DNA from: Alisma plantago-aquatica
Lineage: Eukaryota; Streptophyta; Magnoliopsida; Alismatales; Alismataceae
DNA: 64,000 nucleotides
Reading direction: 5' to 3'
Assembly (NCBI GenBank): GCA_963693085.1
Contig: OY856413.1
Location: forward strand, 466,111,379-466,175,378
Part shown: positions 35,769-48,353 of the stretch, one piece after another
How positions within the stretch are numbered: position 1 is the first letter of the stretch
Layout of the letters: every line of letters starts with the position of its first letter
Position numbers and translations under genes: made by a program
The notes under the pieces: generated by a model
Told to the model about the DNA's origin: nothing
The model's database searches: none
The model's input: the letters and a program-made list of their open reading frames with translations, nothing else

Positions 35769-38535
35769 AGTGTGATAAAGTGAGTTTTCCTCTATTTTTG
35801 TTCAATTCTTATTTATCCCTCATTATGTTCACTAATGAACCCAATTCATTATTTCTCTATTTCTTAATCAATATTGACACTCAATTTCGAAATATAATGA
35901 TCAAAATAAATTTTGTACACTTTATGACACTACAACTTAGATTAACTTATCACTTTATCCAAATAATTACATTTAGTCATGCGATTCATCTTTTGGTCCT
36001 CAAACTTTTTTAGAGCATTCTACACATTATTTTGAAATTATTTTCCAAATCTCATCTCATTTGGACATTCCTAAAATTTTATATGATTTCTTGAAGTTTA
36101 TGTGTTGAAAACCCCTTTAATTCCCTTTATTTCCACCTTTTTTTTCAAGTCACCGATCCATGGCAAAGTAGGGGGGCGAACCCCAACTCTTAGATATGTT
36201 CCACTGTGGATCAAGGCTTGATTAAATGGCTATAGACCTTTCTTCAATCTCCTACTGACTGCGGGGAGGAGACAAGGAGATCGAGATTGTGCAATCAACC
36301 AAATATGACCATGTTTTGAAATTCTAATTGAACAAAAGCCTTCGTCTCATGATTTAGCGCTCAACGATCCCTACTTTGACTACCTTTAATGCTCTATTTA
36401 ACCATCAAATAAATTTTCTTACTAACTCTTCTCACTCTAGCGACCTCGGTCAGCAACCTGGATCTTGTTTAACCCTAAACCTATCCTTCAATTCTATATA
36501 ACCCCCAAAGGACTGCCACCACCATATCACATGACAACCCCTTGCTCTCATGCTATCTCACACCCTAATAACCCCCAATTACTTCTCTTGAACTAAGTAG
36601 TGCTTCTTCCCTCATGATTTGGGCATCTTGCACTCACAATATCTGCCTAACAATCGAGACCCCTATCCTCTTCGCGAAGGCGCAATGAGTATGAGCGGAA
36701 CCTCCTCGCCTTCCTCAGCTCCTCCTATCCCCAAGACATCCTAGCTTTGGAAAGAACTCTGCCTCATCTCCCTGATCGTGTGGAGGTATGAGCATGAGGG
36801 AGAAATCATAGAACCACCAGTCCAAGGGGAAATAAACTTGATCGAAGACTCATTGAACCCAAGGCTCAAACCAACAAATCAAAGATCAAACCAAGGTGCC
36901 AAGGATTGAACCGATCCAAAAATCAGTGAACCATCTCACCAATGTGTCTTGATCTGGATCATCCATTTGACATCAAACGGTCTTGGATTTTCACTAATAA
37001 GGTATTTTTTTAACCTCTCTCATGAATATTGGATATAAATGCTCACATCATAATTAAGTCATAGAAAATGCATCGTAACTCCAAATATATCGAAATTATA
37101 GTCCATTTTCATCAAAAACATTTAGCCCGATTTAATAAAAATGGATGCAAGGCCTGAATCACATCCATTTTCCCATATTTAGTAAATCACCTATTCAAAT
37201 GTGTACATGTGATCTTTTATCTTTAATATTTGATCTTTTGACCTAATATTTGATTTTTGACTTTCATTATTACATCAATCAACCCTTGATTTAATCTTGA
37301 ACACAAATGATGCTAATCCCTCATGATGATGATCTAGATACTTGATAATGACTTGAATATTGATGATAACAATTATAGTTAGCTTATATGTTCCTAAAAT
37401 ACCTAGGTAGGTCATCCATACTCAAAAATATACTTGATACTTGAATAAATATTGGACATCTTGAGATTTGTTGATCATAAGTGAATGACCTAACTCCAAG
37501 GTCTAATAGGAATGAATAATGGTAATCTAGAATAGTGAAACATGATCTTTAAACATCATGATCTTAAAGCTTGATCCAAATTTTGTTGATACATGATTTG
37601 ACTCAAGGGGTTCACCTATTACTTGTTAAAATCTTGCAGTATGAAATTCAACCAAGAAGGTACACTATTACACCTCCTCCTTGAACAAACTAATAGTATT
37701 GATGATACATTTTATGTACCTCTTGAAATGTACACTTGGCTATGTATTTTTTGAGCTACTATTCCCTACTAATTAGTCTTCCAGTTTTCTACATTATAGT
37801 TTAAGACAAACTTGAAAACATGCATGATATTGCCCATTATGACTTCCAGTAATAATTGTTGATATTGAGTACAAGCGACCTCTTCATTCAGAGGGTGGAA
37901 CTTGTACATGTCGTTGACCTCCTCCCTCATATGGAGAGATGGAGCATGGTGACCTCCCCCATCTCATTGGGGCAATGGAACCACATAAGTATATAAGCAT
38001 TCTCCTTGATATCTACATAATGGGAAACTTGTAATAAAATCTTATAAAATAAATACTATTTTGGAAAATCGTGTGTTGATTATTTTGAATATAAGTCATG
38101 CCAAGTATAATTTTTTTATATAAAACTATTTTACTTGCTTTTAGTAGTCTACCATGCAATTGCATTGATTTTTCTCATGATTTTCTTGATTTCAGACCAT
38201 ACAAAGAACTGAAGATATGCACATGCCAAATATGCTATCTATTTCATTCTATTTGCTACAAATAAAGACCGCTACATCAATCTAGACTCTACATAGGGGC
38301 TAATATAAAGGAATGTAGTTGTTGTTTTAGTTTCCTTATGTTGTATCTTTCTTTCCAAGTTTCCTACAGACCCATATGTACTAAACCTTTGATTCATTTT
38401 TTAACAAAGAAGAATGTTATTTCTTTTTTGCATATTATGTGTGTGATTTTTGGGCCACTCAGTGACGAGCGCTCTAATCCCTTTAGCACTTTCATTTGGA
38501 TAGTGGGATTGGGATTAGGGTAAGAATGGTTCCAT
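35769..38535 (+). mobile_element. Probable X-related LTR (X3)
   Basis: Starts TGTGATAAAGTGAGTTTTCC, similar to the X2 start TGTGATGGAGTGGACTTTTA, immediately beyond the minus-strand pol fragment. It has a TATA-like box with a C-rich stretch (tctatataaccccc, 36,494-36,506). The order of weakly matching blocks ('gaaccgatccaaaaatc...gtgaacca' near 36,917 versus 40,272-40,305 of X2) supports membership in the same broad family. It is followed by a primer-binding-like site at ~38,543. The right end is approximate. No genes are recognised in it. Confidence 0.45.
36495..36501 (+). promoter_or_regulatory. TATA box of putative LTR X3
   Basis: TATATAA followed by CCCCCAAAGG, in the same type of context as the TATA boxes of the other LTRs in the window. 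Confidence 0.4.
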
Positions 38536-39035
38536 GATAGTTAGTATTAGAGCCATAACACACTTCATATGCATTAATGAAATGATGTTCTCAATCACAG
38601 AACCAAACAAGCCCTAGAGTTCACTATGGTGAAATTGAGGTGTCTAGAAAAAGAATCAAGGGGGTTCTGGCATAATCATGTCCTATCTATCTTCACAGTG
38701 GCTGTGGCCCCCCCTGCTCCATCTGGTCTTAGTGGATCTATAAATGGATGGAAGGACTTCCTATAACCCTAGGAAGTCTTCTAGAATCTCATCTATTCTT
38801 TAAGGACTACCCAAGACACCTATTAGAAGAAAGTAGGATAACTTCTCATTTTTCACTCTCATTAAGGTGTCATGACTTGAACTATACTCTCTCTATTTTG
38901 GGTAGTCTAAGGATAGGAAAGAACTAAGTTTGGAAACTAATTTTAGAAAGTTGAGTTAAAGTTGCAATATTGCCATGATCTATCATATCCTTGATTTGAA
39001 AAATTTTAAATGAGGAAACTTATATCAAATGAACC
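38536..39035 (+). pseudogene. Primer-binding-like site and gypsy leader/gag start remnant
   Basis: 'ttagtattagagcc' at about 38,542-38,555 resembles the Met-tRNA primer site (TGGTATCAGAGCC). An ATG at 38,624 opens MVKLRCLEKESRGFWHNHV followed by an open Ala/Pro-containing stretch, then stops. The last 91 bp (38,945-39,035) are duplicated at 54,174-54,264, on the other side of LTR X2, directly before the gag-pol remnant at 54,270. This suggests that 38,536-39,035 and 54,169-56,916 once formed one internal region. Confidence 0.45.
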
Positions 39036-40702
39036 TGTGATGGAGTGGACTTTTAGAATCCTTAAATTTCCAATAACATATTGGAATTCATACGTTGAGT
39101 TATCTTGAGAGTTACACATGCATTGATAAGGGTTGGATGGTGATCGGTATTGATATCATTATTAAGATCCCTAAGTTTATACCTTTGTGAAGTATTTAAT
39201 TGAATGGTCAAATAGTTGAGTTTTATTACCAAATTTTAATAGAATGTAGTTGGACTTGTTATAAATCTATGGTTAAAATTTGGTGGCAATTGCAGTATCC
39301 TAGAAGTTATTCAAGTTTGAATATGATGAAATATTTTGTATTTTGATCTAAATGGACCAAATGATTTAATCACATATCTTAAGTTCTAGTATTAGGCAAT
39401 GTCACACACTAGGTAAATTGAGTCATCGACGGATTGTCTGCATGGCTCATTTCTGACCCTAAGATAAATGAATCTGACGGGTGAGACTTCACCCCCTACC
39501 TTATTTCAGATTGGGAATAGTATGGGTGGCTATAAGAACTAACCAACCTCATCCCACATCATGATTGTGGATGGTAGAAGGAAACTGACTGAGAAATTAT
39601 GCTTAACTCATCAAAATGTGCCCCCAGACCCTTTGGTTGTGATATTTGGTTAAGCAGGAAGAGAAAATGAGCTACCTTCTTCGGCAACTTCTCCACTGTG
39701 GCAAACAGGTCATGGATGGAGGTAATGAATGGAGTCACAAGAGATATTAGAGAAATATGAGGAAGGGAATGAAGCTCAAAATCAGGGGAGTCCAACCCAG
39801 CTGATCCCGTAGACCCCCATGGCAGTTTTTGAGGTGGAAGAGGTGCACCTTTTTGGAATTGAAGACAAACCTCTGGACAGATGTGGAGCACTTCTCGTCA
39901 AGAGCAGTGGTTTCGGGTGAGTCCCTAGAGGCTTTTTGGTTGATTTTGTGCCTTCCTTTTTGTGCAAGGAGGATCCAAGGTGGTTGTTCCCCTTTTGCTC
40001 CACCATGGTAGTAGCCTTGGCGGCGTGCTTATGGACGGAAGGAACTTGGGTGAAGATCAATAAATCTAGTGGTCGTAAAGGTCTCTCTAAGGCAGACAAA
40101 GCTGAGGGTGGCTTTAATAGTTGACGAGGAGGGCCTGGTCATGCAAGATTTCTTATGAAATACAAGCCCCACGACTGCGGCTCTGTCCTAGATTCACGTG
40201 AACAATCACATGGAGCGCGAGGGAAAGACCCGAGAAAGGAAGAGGGATCAGATCGGGTTTAGAACCGTAGACCGACCCAAAAACCAAGAATACTAGAGTC
40301 GTGAACCACCTGACTCATAGAAGACCACCAACAAAGGATCCATGCCCCCACATGAGACACTTGGCGGCATGTCATTGGTCAGAAAAAGGTAATTATCCCA
40401 AAAATGTCCATATCTTCTATAATTCATAGTAAATAGCATGTTCATCAAAAAATCACAAATAAGGTACCAAAATTCTCAGAAAAATGAATAGAATGACATG
40501 GAACCATATTATTTGGATTTTGATGCACTAATATCAGTGATATCATGTAAGTTGTGAAATACTTATTTCATGGATAATAAATATCAAATGATGGCCTAAA
40601 ATTATGATAAAATGTCAGTAAATCCCTATTCATGTTTATAATCCATTTAAGTTCAGTGATTATGATGTTCATGCATTAAATCATGAAAATGATTCATATG
40701 GA
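39036..40702 (+). mobile_element. LTR X2, left part
   Basis: Starts TGTGATGGAGTGGACTTTTA and aligns in reverse complement with the end of X1 (6,635 downward). The sequence runs to 40,702, where the Athila-like element is inserted, and resumes at 52,725. A TATA-like tataaga lies at 39,531. The GC-richer stretch 39,640-40,330 has overlapping ORFs up to 110 codons on both strands with no recognised domain; these are treated as spurious. Confidence 0.75.
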
Positions 40703-42511
40703 TAATGAATGCATATTCATCTTATTTTTAGTCGCCATTTTTGGCCCAATTTTGTACTGATAGCTCTCACATGCCCTATGAATCTGCTCATATATAATTT
40801 TCCTCAGTGTTAGATGATTATATAGAGTTTTGATCAAATCCATTCATCTCCATTATAGGATTAAGCCTTGAACTATGTGCACAAGTGTAGGAGGCGGTAT
40901 CCCGTTAACTGACTAGCGGGCCCGAGAAACTATCGATAATTTGGACCCTTTTTTCAAGTACCAGTTCCTTCGTCAAACAATATCCTTGTCAGTTAGAGGA
41001 TTCATCAACGTAGGCCCATCGACCCATAGAAATAGCCCCCCCCCCCATAGGGTTAGGTTTGTCATATGGCTGCGACTGTGACACACAATTGTGATCGTGA
41101 CACACCACCTTGACCAGGCGCGTCGCCTCGACCAAGGCCCACACTAGCTCGACCGCGGCTTGTCACCACCTCAACCGCGATCGCAGCATGTCGCCACCTC
41201 GACCGCGACTGTGACCTTGATCGCTACCGTGACTTCAACCACGACCGCAACCCACGACCGTGACCTCGACCACGACCGTGAGCACAACCCACGATCATGA
41301 CCTCAATCGTGACCTTGACCTTGACCGTGACCAATGTCTCGACCACAACGTTAAGTGAGTGCCCTCCATATCTTCACCTATAGATAGATGACCCCTCCTT
41401 CATTTGAGGCATCACTTCCGCTCCATCCACGTCGTCAGGCTACCACTCTATGCCCAACTAAGGAGGACGATCTCCTCTGCCAAAGACTACCTATGTGATT
41501 TCCTTGTTACTCTACCATCTCCGCTCCATCAAGATCTATCTCCTAGCCACGAAAGTGGTTGGATTTCAGATCTATAGCACCTTCATCCATCAACCATCTA
41601 CTGCTCCATCTCCTGTGAGCAAGAGCAAAAGAAGAGAAGGAAGAAGGAGAGAGAAGATCATCCTTGTCCATCTTGGTGTACTTCCCCTCCTCATCCAGAT
41701 CTACCCCGCCATCATGTAGAAGACTGTTTCTTAACTGAGCTATGACCATCTTCTTCACCATGACCATGGCAGAATCTTCCCCTTCTCTTGTTCTTTTCAT
41801 TTGTATCATGAGGAGTGAGTAGTCCATTTTGCTGGGGTGTGGAGACTAGCCCCACTGCCCGTTCTTACATGTCCTTTTTATAACATTCCATGACTTGTAT
41901 ATAAATTTCCATTTCATTGTTAATTATTTAATGCATGCTTTGTGGATTGATCACTTTCCTTACTTGATCTATTATATTTCTTTGTTACAAGAACTTCAAT
42001 ACTTAGGATTTGAATCGATTAACATGGTTGATGCCCAGACGAGAACTTTTGAAGGGATATCTCTGGAGTAGTAAGTGTGTTATCTACAGGTAATGAGACA
42101 TCGAGCCTACGGAGATGCTTACGCAAGCTCTATTTCCTAACGGATGGTTTGCTACTCCATTTGGATAGGTTTGTCTTGCTTGGATGTGTTTGCATGTGTA
42201 GTGGTGATGAAACCCGATTCCACCCTAGTGATTCCCATCATTGATCTAAACTCAATTTTAATCCCACTTTTTCACTTTCCTTGCAATTAGTTTAACTAAA
42301 ACCCAAATCAACTCTTATTCTAAATATTAGTCTTACTCGATCTGGATTCAACTAGAAAGATTCTTAAAAACATTGTCCCTTGGGATTCAATCCTTAGCTA
42401 TACTGCGATAAGACCTGTCTACTAGTGGGTGGTACTATTGCACAAGATTTTGGTAAAAACTTAGGGATTTTAGCCCTAAGTGTGTTTGTTAGTGCAGTAA
42501 GAACCACGTCA
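40703..42511 (+). repeat. 5' LTR of the Athila-like element
   Basis: Starts TAATGAATGCATATTC (TG mutated to TA) and ends CCACGTCA, matching 50,980-52,724. It includes a CGACC-rich array (41,075-41,345) and a TATA box decayed to TATAGATAG at 41,379. Confidence 0.92.
41075..41345. repeat. CGACCG/TGACC-rich degenerate array, 5' LTR
   Basis: Dozens of 5-7 bp units (cgaccg, tgacct, cgacca) in a GC-rich island just upstream of the TATA box. The equivalent array in the 3' LTR is at 51,335-51,548. Confidence 0.9.
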
Positions 42512-42516
42512 AATTC

Positions 42517-42534
42517 TGGTGTTGTTGTCGAGGA
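42517..42534 (+). other. Primer-binding site, Asp-tRNA type
   Basis: TGGTGTTGTTGTCGAGGA closely resembles TGGCGCCGTTGCCGGGGA, the site used by Athila/Tat-clade elements. It begins 6 bp after the LTR. Confidence 0.85.
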
Positions 42535-42635
42535 AAACTAAATCATCTTGTTAAATCCAGTTCTATTTAGACTAATATAGGATTTTACTTTCACTTTTGA
42601 TACTATTGATCATCTACTTGAATTTGGTTCTACTC

Positions 42636-44335
42636 CATCCATATGAAGCCCGAAGGATCTTTCCATCCCAGGTACCCCCAAAGACAAGTGTATGCCACGC
42701 TCCAACAACACCGGCCTTGCAGCTAGATTTGACCTTGCGGTAGAATGAACCTTTCATCATTAGAGTAGAGAGAACCAAGATAGGATGACATAAGAGGAGT
42801 AAATTTCCCGAAAGGTAACTCAAGACCATAACGCAAAAAGAGAAAGACTTATGCAAGAAGCCTGAGCTACAGCTCAAGAGGAAATCCAGACAGCTCAAGC
42901 AGCAACTTAACAAGCTGAGTTGCAAAGGACCTTAGAGAGTTCTCAATCCCCAAGGCTGCTGACGTTCAACAACCAGTGCAACCTCCTCCCATGGCTACTC
43001 CAAACTTTGAGATCAAGTCACATTGGGTTACATCACTTCAAAATAACCCTTTATATGGAAAATAAGGTGAGGATAGTCAAGAACATCTTCTGAGGTTTAT
43101 AGATTTATGTGCTATGACAAAATAAGAATGGAGTTACGGATGACGCCATCAGACTTTGTCTCTTCAAATATTCCCTTGGAGATATATCCATGAGTTGGTA
43201 TAACTCTTTGCAATGAAACCCCATCACAACTTGGGAACAACGTCAAAATGTTTTCTTAGAAAAATTCTACCCTCCTTCCCTCACCATGATATTAGGGGTC
43301 GGATAACACAATTTGTTTAGGTCCCTGGTGAAACCCTAGCAGAAGCATGGGAAAGATACAATGAGTTACTATGCAAGTGTCCACACCATGGCATACCTAA
43401 GAATCAACTCATCAATTTTATAGGGGTGTGGATGATGATATCAAGAAGTTTTTAGACTCCTCATCTGGAGGAAACTTCATGCATCAAAGTTATGATAGCG
43501 CATGGAAGGTTGTCACCTTGGATCTGAAAATCAAGCCAACTCGGGTAGATCTGTAGGAAAAAGAGTGTTGAAGGTAGCTATGGCAGAAAGTAGTCTTGAG
43601 TACAAGTCTATCGTCGAGACTCTAAAGCTACTAGTTGCCAAGAAATACAACCTCGAATCATCTTTCAATGCCTATGAAAGGAGGCACTCACCCCCTTGAC
43701 AACAAGAACAAGTCAAGTCAGCTTCACTATTTTGTGAAGTATGTAAAGGCACTGATCACTCTACTCTAGCCTGTAATATTCTCTATGATGTTGTTCAGGG
43801 CAATGCTTGTACCCAAGCAGGTAATGATCAGATGGAAAATCTGAATGCCATCAACACTATCCCTGGTCAAGGGTATTATATTCCAAATCAAAATAGGAAC
43901 CATCTAGGTTTTTAGTATGGAAATCCTTTGGGAGTGGAAAATTCATAAAAACTTAGTTCACATAATCAACAATGAGGCCCTCCGGGATTGTAGTATAATA
44001 AACAACAAAATTTTAGGAATCAAGGGAACTTCTGGGGTAACTTTCAAAATAGAAATTACAATCAATATCAAAATACCTCTCACTTCCAAAATCTCAATCA
44101 AGTCTCATATCAACAACTTCAACAAGGGGAATATGTAGGTACCATCTCTTCTGATGACAAATTGTCTGCCATTGAGAAGATGCTACGATCACAACAGACT
44201 ATGATAACAAATCAGCAAGCCTGTTAGAAGGCTATTGAATCCCAACTAGCTCAACTTTCAGCTAGCCTCAAGCCACCTACAGGAGTATTTACTGGACAAC
44301 TAGAGAACAATCCTAAACAGCCTGAGTAGCTAAAA
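42636..44335 (+). pseudogene. Athila-like gag
   Basis: Pieces in several frames. After an N-terminal basic region come NFEIKSHWVTSLQNNPLYGK (about 42,998) and EDSQEHLLRFIDLCAMTK, then PGETLAEAWERYNELLCKCP with HGIPKNQLINFI (~43,325-43,420). These match the retrotransposon gag capsid region of Athila/Tat elements. A zinc knuckle CEVCKGTDHSTLAC is intact at 43,733-43,774. A Gln/Asn-rich tail (QNRNYNQYQNTSHFQNL and so on) follows at about 44,040-44,130. Numerous stops and shifts make it non-functional. Confidence 0.85.
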
Positions 44336-44439
44336 GTTGTTTCCACTCGGTCTAGAAAAGACTATTCTGATCCTCCTGCCAAGACATCTATGGTAGTTAC
44401 AGACAAGGATGACTTGGTGATTGTTTAAGACACTAAAGT

Positions 44440-44739
44440 ACCTAAATATCAACCGAAAGAATAGCTGACGAGTGATAAGGCAGACAAAGCAAGTTCTAAG
44501 AAACTTGTCATTGCAGAAGAAAAAGACATGCATGAGCTGGTTATACCAGTATACAAACCTCATCCTCCTTTCCAAGCTCGACTAAAGTAGACAACGCTTG
44601 ACACTCATTTCATGAAGTTCAAGGAAGCAATAAAGAATCTTCATGTTGATATAACCTTTCTAGATGCGCTGGTTGAGATACCAGCCTAGACGAAGTACTT
44701 AAAATTGCTCCTCATAAGGAAGTATATAATGAAATAATA
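44440..44739 (+). pseudogene. Athila-like pre-protease region, split by a retroposon
   Basis: Reads HELVIPVYKPHPPFQARLK, then THFMKFKEAIKNLHVDITF and LDALVEIPA, the conserved stretch between gag and protease in Athila/Tat elements. The frame ends at ...YETVK (44,750) where the 1.1 kb insertion begins, and resumes beyond it (45,869) as LATKASDIIQSNIPKKQKDP. Confidence 0.85.
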
Positions 44740-44754
44740 TGAGACAGTCAAATT

Positions 44755-45853
44755 TTTTTTTGAAAGACACTACATTCATTACATTAAAGCCATACGACAT
44801 CTACATGTAAAGGGAGATACGCCAACCGAACACAAAAAAGTAAAGAGAAGACACAATAACCAGAAACTCATATCGGAACATGATGTATTGATCTCTCTTC
44901 TATATTGCTGACCAAAACAACTTTTTATGAGAGATTCCTTCAACCTGAGATTATATCTGATATAAAGTATATGCTCCAAACTAGTGACCGAAGAAGGGAT
45001 CACCTTCACACTTGCTGCCATATAACAAAGAAACAAAAGAAGACCTAACATGAATGGAGGAAACAAACCACACGACAACAAAGAACCTATAACTCACTAA
45101 AGAAAACTGCAAACAGAGACAAAGATAACAGATAACAGGATGCCCTACAACACCAATAGAAAAAGCCACTATGGATCCCTTTCAAGGACAAGAAAAGGAG
45201 CAGAAAGGCCAAAGGAAGAACAAGGATGGGGGATAGAAAACACAGCAGAACCCCACCACCACTCAACAAAAATTCCTAACTTGATCACAATTGAGAGAGG
45301 AATGGAAGCAACGCCTCCAAACCCAAGACCCTTGATTATCCCCTACCCCAGAAAGGCAATATAGAAATCGAGGGCACACCCACCAAACCTCAGACGGCAG
45401 AACGCACATAGAAAAGACACATAAAAAGGAAGACCCCAACAACCTAGACCTACGAATGACGCAATATAGAAACCACAAGATGAAAAGAAAGGAAGAAGGA
45501 AAACCAGAGCTGAAGGAACCCAAAAGGAAATGACAAGCTTGATCCGTCCAAAGATGAAGCACCACCAAGACCACACCGATGGAAGAAGACGTTGCCATGC
45601 ACAGCCGCTGAAGCACCAACCCCGCAAATCATAACAAAGGAACTGATTGAGAAGACATGCCGCCATGCCAAGAAGCAAAAAAAATCGAATTCAAAGCGTA
45701 CCACCCCATGAGAACCACCAGCTCCGGCGAGAGGGCTAGGGGAGAAGGTCGATGTCGAGAGGTGGCAGTCTCGCCTCCCCCAATCTGGCAAGGCACTGAA
45801 GAAGGGAAGTTTCCCTAGGGCCAATTCTCACACAGCCCAACACAAACTCTTTC
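44755..45853 (-). mobile_element. Poly(A)-tailed retroposon, LINE-derived and non-autonomous
   Basis: Flanked by a perfect 15 bp target-site duplication TGAGACAGTCAAATT (44,740-44,754 and 45,854-45,868). The plus-strand T run at 44,753-44,761 is the poly(A) tail of a minus-strand insertion. The 3' end before the tail reads 'aatgaatgtagtgtctttc', similar to plant L1 LINE tails as I recall them. The 5' end (45,853 downward) is GC-rich. Several overlapping minus ORFs (100-124 codons) are hydrophobic, Phe/Ser/Leu-rich and show no RT, endonuclease or zinc knuckle. It could be a non-autonomous LINE derivative or a retrocopied transcript; the mechanism (target-primed reverse transcription) is well supported, the source is not. 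Confidence 0.85.
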
Positions 45854-45868
45854 TGAGACAGTCAAATT

Positions 45869-46330
45869 AGCAACAAAAGCTTCTGATATTATTCAGAGCA
45901 ATATACCCAAGAAGCAAAAAGACCCACGATCTTTTGGGATTTCATGCCATATCGACGACTCCACATGTAAGAAGGGACTAGCCGACCTTGGTTCTAGGAT
46001 CCCTATCATGCCACTTAGCATTTGCAAGAGGCTAGGACTTGTAGAACTTCTCCCAACTAGCATGACTGTACAACTTGTAGACAATTCTATGACTCTCCCT
46101 TTGGGAATCATTGGGGATGTATCAGTCGAGTTAGGTATGGACTCTTATGTCCCATGTGAATTTGTAAACATGGACATAATAGAATACTCAAGATACCCTC
46201 TTATCTTTGGTCGTATGCTCCTTTCTACTGCGAGAGCTTTGATTGATGTTGAAGAAGGAACCTTGCTTCTCATACTGGGAAAAGAAATACTTGAGTTTAG
46301 AGTTTTTGAAAGTATGTGAAGACCAAGCAT
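45869..46330 (+). pseudogene. Athila-like aspartic protease
   Basis: Continues from the insertion: IPKKQKDPRSFGISCHIDD, then CKKGLADLGSRIPIMPLSIC, in which the active-site DLGAS has become DLGSR. The open stretch from 46,008 (MPLSICKRLGLVELLPTSMT, then LPLGIIGDVSVELG, CEFVNMDI, YPLIFGRMLLSTARALIDVE) follows the retropepsin fold pattern of Athila/Tat elements, including the ILGRPFL-like segment. The loss of the catalytic neighbourhood makes it inactive. Confidence 0.9.
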
Positions 46331-46479
46331 GTAAGAAGAAGTCTATTTGATTGATTTCATAGAGAAAATGTCACTCCTCACACAAGAGAATCATGAATCA
46401 GATGATCCTTTAGAAGTGTCTCTAACAAACCCATCTGCTGATGACTCCATCGACGAACAGGTAAAGAACAATGTTTACC

Positions 46480-47486
46480 ATCTCAACATTGCAGAATAAG
46501 ATCCGGAAGCTAAATTTGAGGAACTCAGGGTTGTGAATGTAACTAAAGACCTATTCGAGAAACTAGCGGCCCCTAAAATGAATCCCCTACATGAGGGACC
46601 AAAGTACATGTTTTTGGTTGATCTAAAGGTTTGCCCAGCTATCATAAATTCTGACCTAATGTACAAACAAGAAGATAAACTCCAAAGAAGAAAGGCCCTT
46701 GACTACAAAATGAGTGACCTCACTGGGGTAATTCAAGTTCTTTGCATACACAAAATACACATGGTGTAAGACCACAAGTCGACTATCTAACATCAGCGAA
46801 AGGTGAATCCAAATATGAAAGAAGTAGTCTGCCTTGAAGTCATTAAATTGCTCACTACCGGAATCATCTATCCTATATCTGACTCACCATGGGTAAGTCA
46901 TGTACATGTTGTCCCAAAGAAAGATGAAACTACTGTGATAAGGAATGAAAATAATGAACTCCTCCCCACTTGAACAACCACAGGCTGGAGGATGTGTAAC
47001 AATTACAGGAAATTAAACAAGGCCACATGTAAGGATCATTTCTCGATGCCTTTCCTAGACCAAGTCTTAGAGTGATTGGCTCACCAAGAATATTTATGCT
47101 ATCTCGGTGGTTACTCTAGATGCTATCAAATACCCATACATCCAGATGACCAAGAGAAGACAACATTTACTTGTCCCTTTGGAACATACGCCTTTAGAAG
47201 GATGCCTTTCAGGCTTTGTAATGTGCTTGCCACTTTCCAGCGTTGCATGGAAGCCATGTTCTCTGGACTCACTGAGACTATTATGGAAGTTTTCATGGAT
47301 GATTTCTCTGTATATGGGGATTCATATGACTCATTCTTGAAGCACATGTCCCTGGTCCTCAAACGATGCGAAGAAGCACATCTAGTGCTAAATTGGGAGA
47401 AATGGCATTTCATGGTAAAAGAAGGTATTATCCTCGGCCATATGGTCAGCAATCGAGGGATTGAAATAAACAAGGCAAAGATCTAA
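46480..47486 (+). pseudogene. Athila-like reverse transcriptase
   Basis: Begins KYMFLVDLKVCPAIINSDL; then GIIYPISDSPWVSHVHVVPK (~46,860), WRMCNNYRKLNKATCKDHFS (~46,986), YQIPIHPDDQEKTTFTCPFG (~47,130) and AFRRMPFRLCNVLATFQRCM. The catalytic motif reads FMDDFSVYGD (~47,295), normal for this clade. It ends with GIILGHMVSNRGIEINKAKI and a stop at 47,484. One frame change lies near 47,075. The polymerase core is unusually readable compared with gag. Confidence 0.93.
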
Positions 47487-48353
47487 GTGATTTATAAACT
47501 TGGTCTCCCAACCAATCTAAGAGAGGTCCACACATTTCTTATTCATGCATGCTTTTATAGAAGATTTATAAGGGATTTCTCTAAGATAACCAAGCCTATG
47601 ACGAACTTATTACTAAAAGATGCCGATTTCAACTTTGATGAAGAATGCATCAAAAGTTTCAACAATCTTAAGCATTCACTTACATCAACCCCTATCATCA
47701 TAGATCCAAATTGGAGGCACCCATTTGAAGTAATGTGTGATGCCAGTGATTACACAGTCGGTGTTGTTTTGGGCCAATATATAGAAAAGAAACATCATGT
47801 CATCTACTATGCATCTAAGACCCATGATGAAGCTCAAAGGAACTATGCAACTACTGAGAAGGAACTTTTAGCAGTTGTGTATGCCTTTGAAGAGTTTAGA
47901 TCCTACCTCATTGATTCGAAGGTCATCATCGACATAGATCATGCTACAATTCGTTACCTCATAGCAAAGAAAGATGCAAAACCCAGGATAATTAGATGGA
48001 TTATCCTCTTGCAAAAATTTGATCTTGAGATACGAGATAAGAAAGGCACTAAAAATGTTGTGGCAAACCACTTGAGTTGTATCCACACTCTAGAAACTGA
48101 AAAGATCCCAATTCACGACTCTCTTCTAGATGACCAGCTCATGAAAGAATCAGAAGCCATCCCTTGGTACGTGGACTATGTGAACTACCTTGCGGCTGAT
48201 GTCATCCACCCTGAGTACACTGACATTGCACTGAAGAAATTCATGCATGACATGAAGCAATATCATTGGGATGAGCCATATACCTCTTCAATCTCTATGT
48301 TGATGGTCTTTATAGATGATGTATCACTGAGGAAGAAGCTCATCTTGTTCTAG
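47487..48353 (+). pseudogene. Athila-like RNase H and connection domain
   Basis: A 288-codon open stretch. [20 protein letters not shown] and [20 protein letters not shown] are the RT thumb. [20 protein letters not shown] holds the first RNase H Asp, [20 protein letters not shown] the Glu, and [15 protein letters not shown] the second Asp. [14 protein letters not shown] ends the RNase H domain (ADHLSRL-like), then [17 protein letters not shown] leads toward integrase. It is the longest intact reading frame of the window, but it follows a stop and lacks the upstream domains. Confidence 0.93.

Noticed and set aside
39559..40124. ORFs of 60-110 codons on both strands in LTR X2
   Set aside because: Mutually overlapping frames in a GC-richer LTR stretch, without domains; X1 does not preserve them.
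45263..45824. Overlapping minus-strand ORFs of 111-124 codons as proteins
   Set aside because: Three overlapping frames in a GC-rich, T-rich-sense retroposon; all low-complexity hydrophobic and without family signatures. They look like composition-driven open frames.
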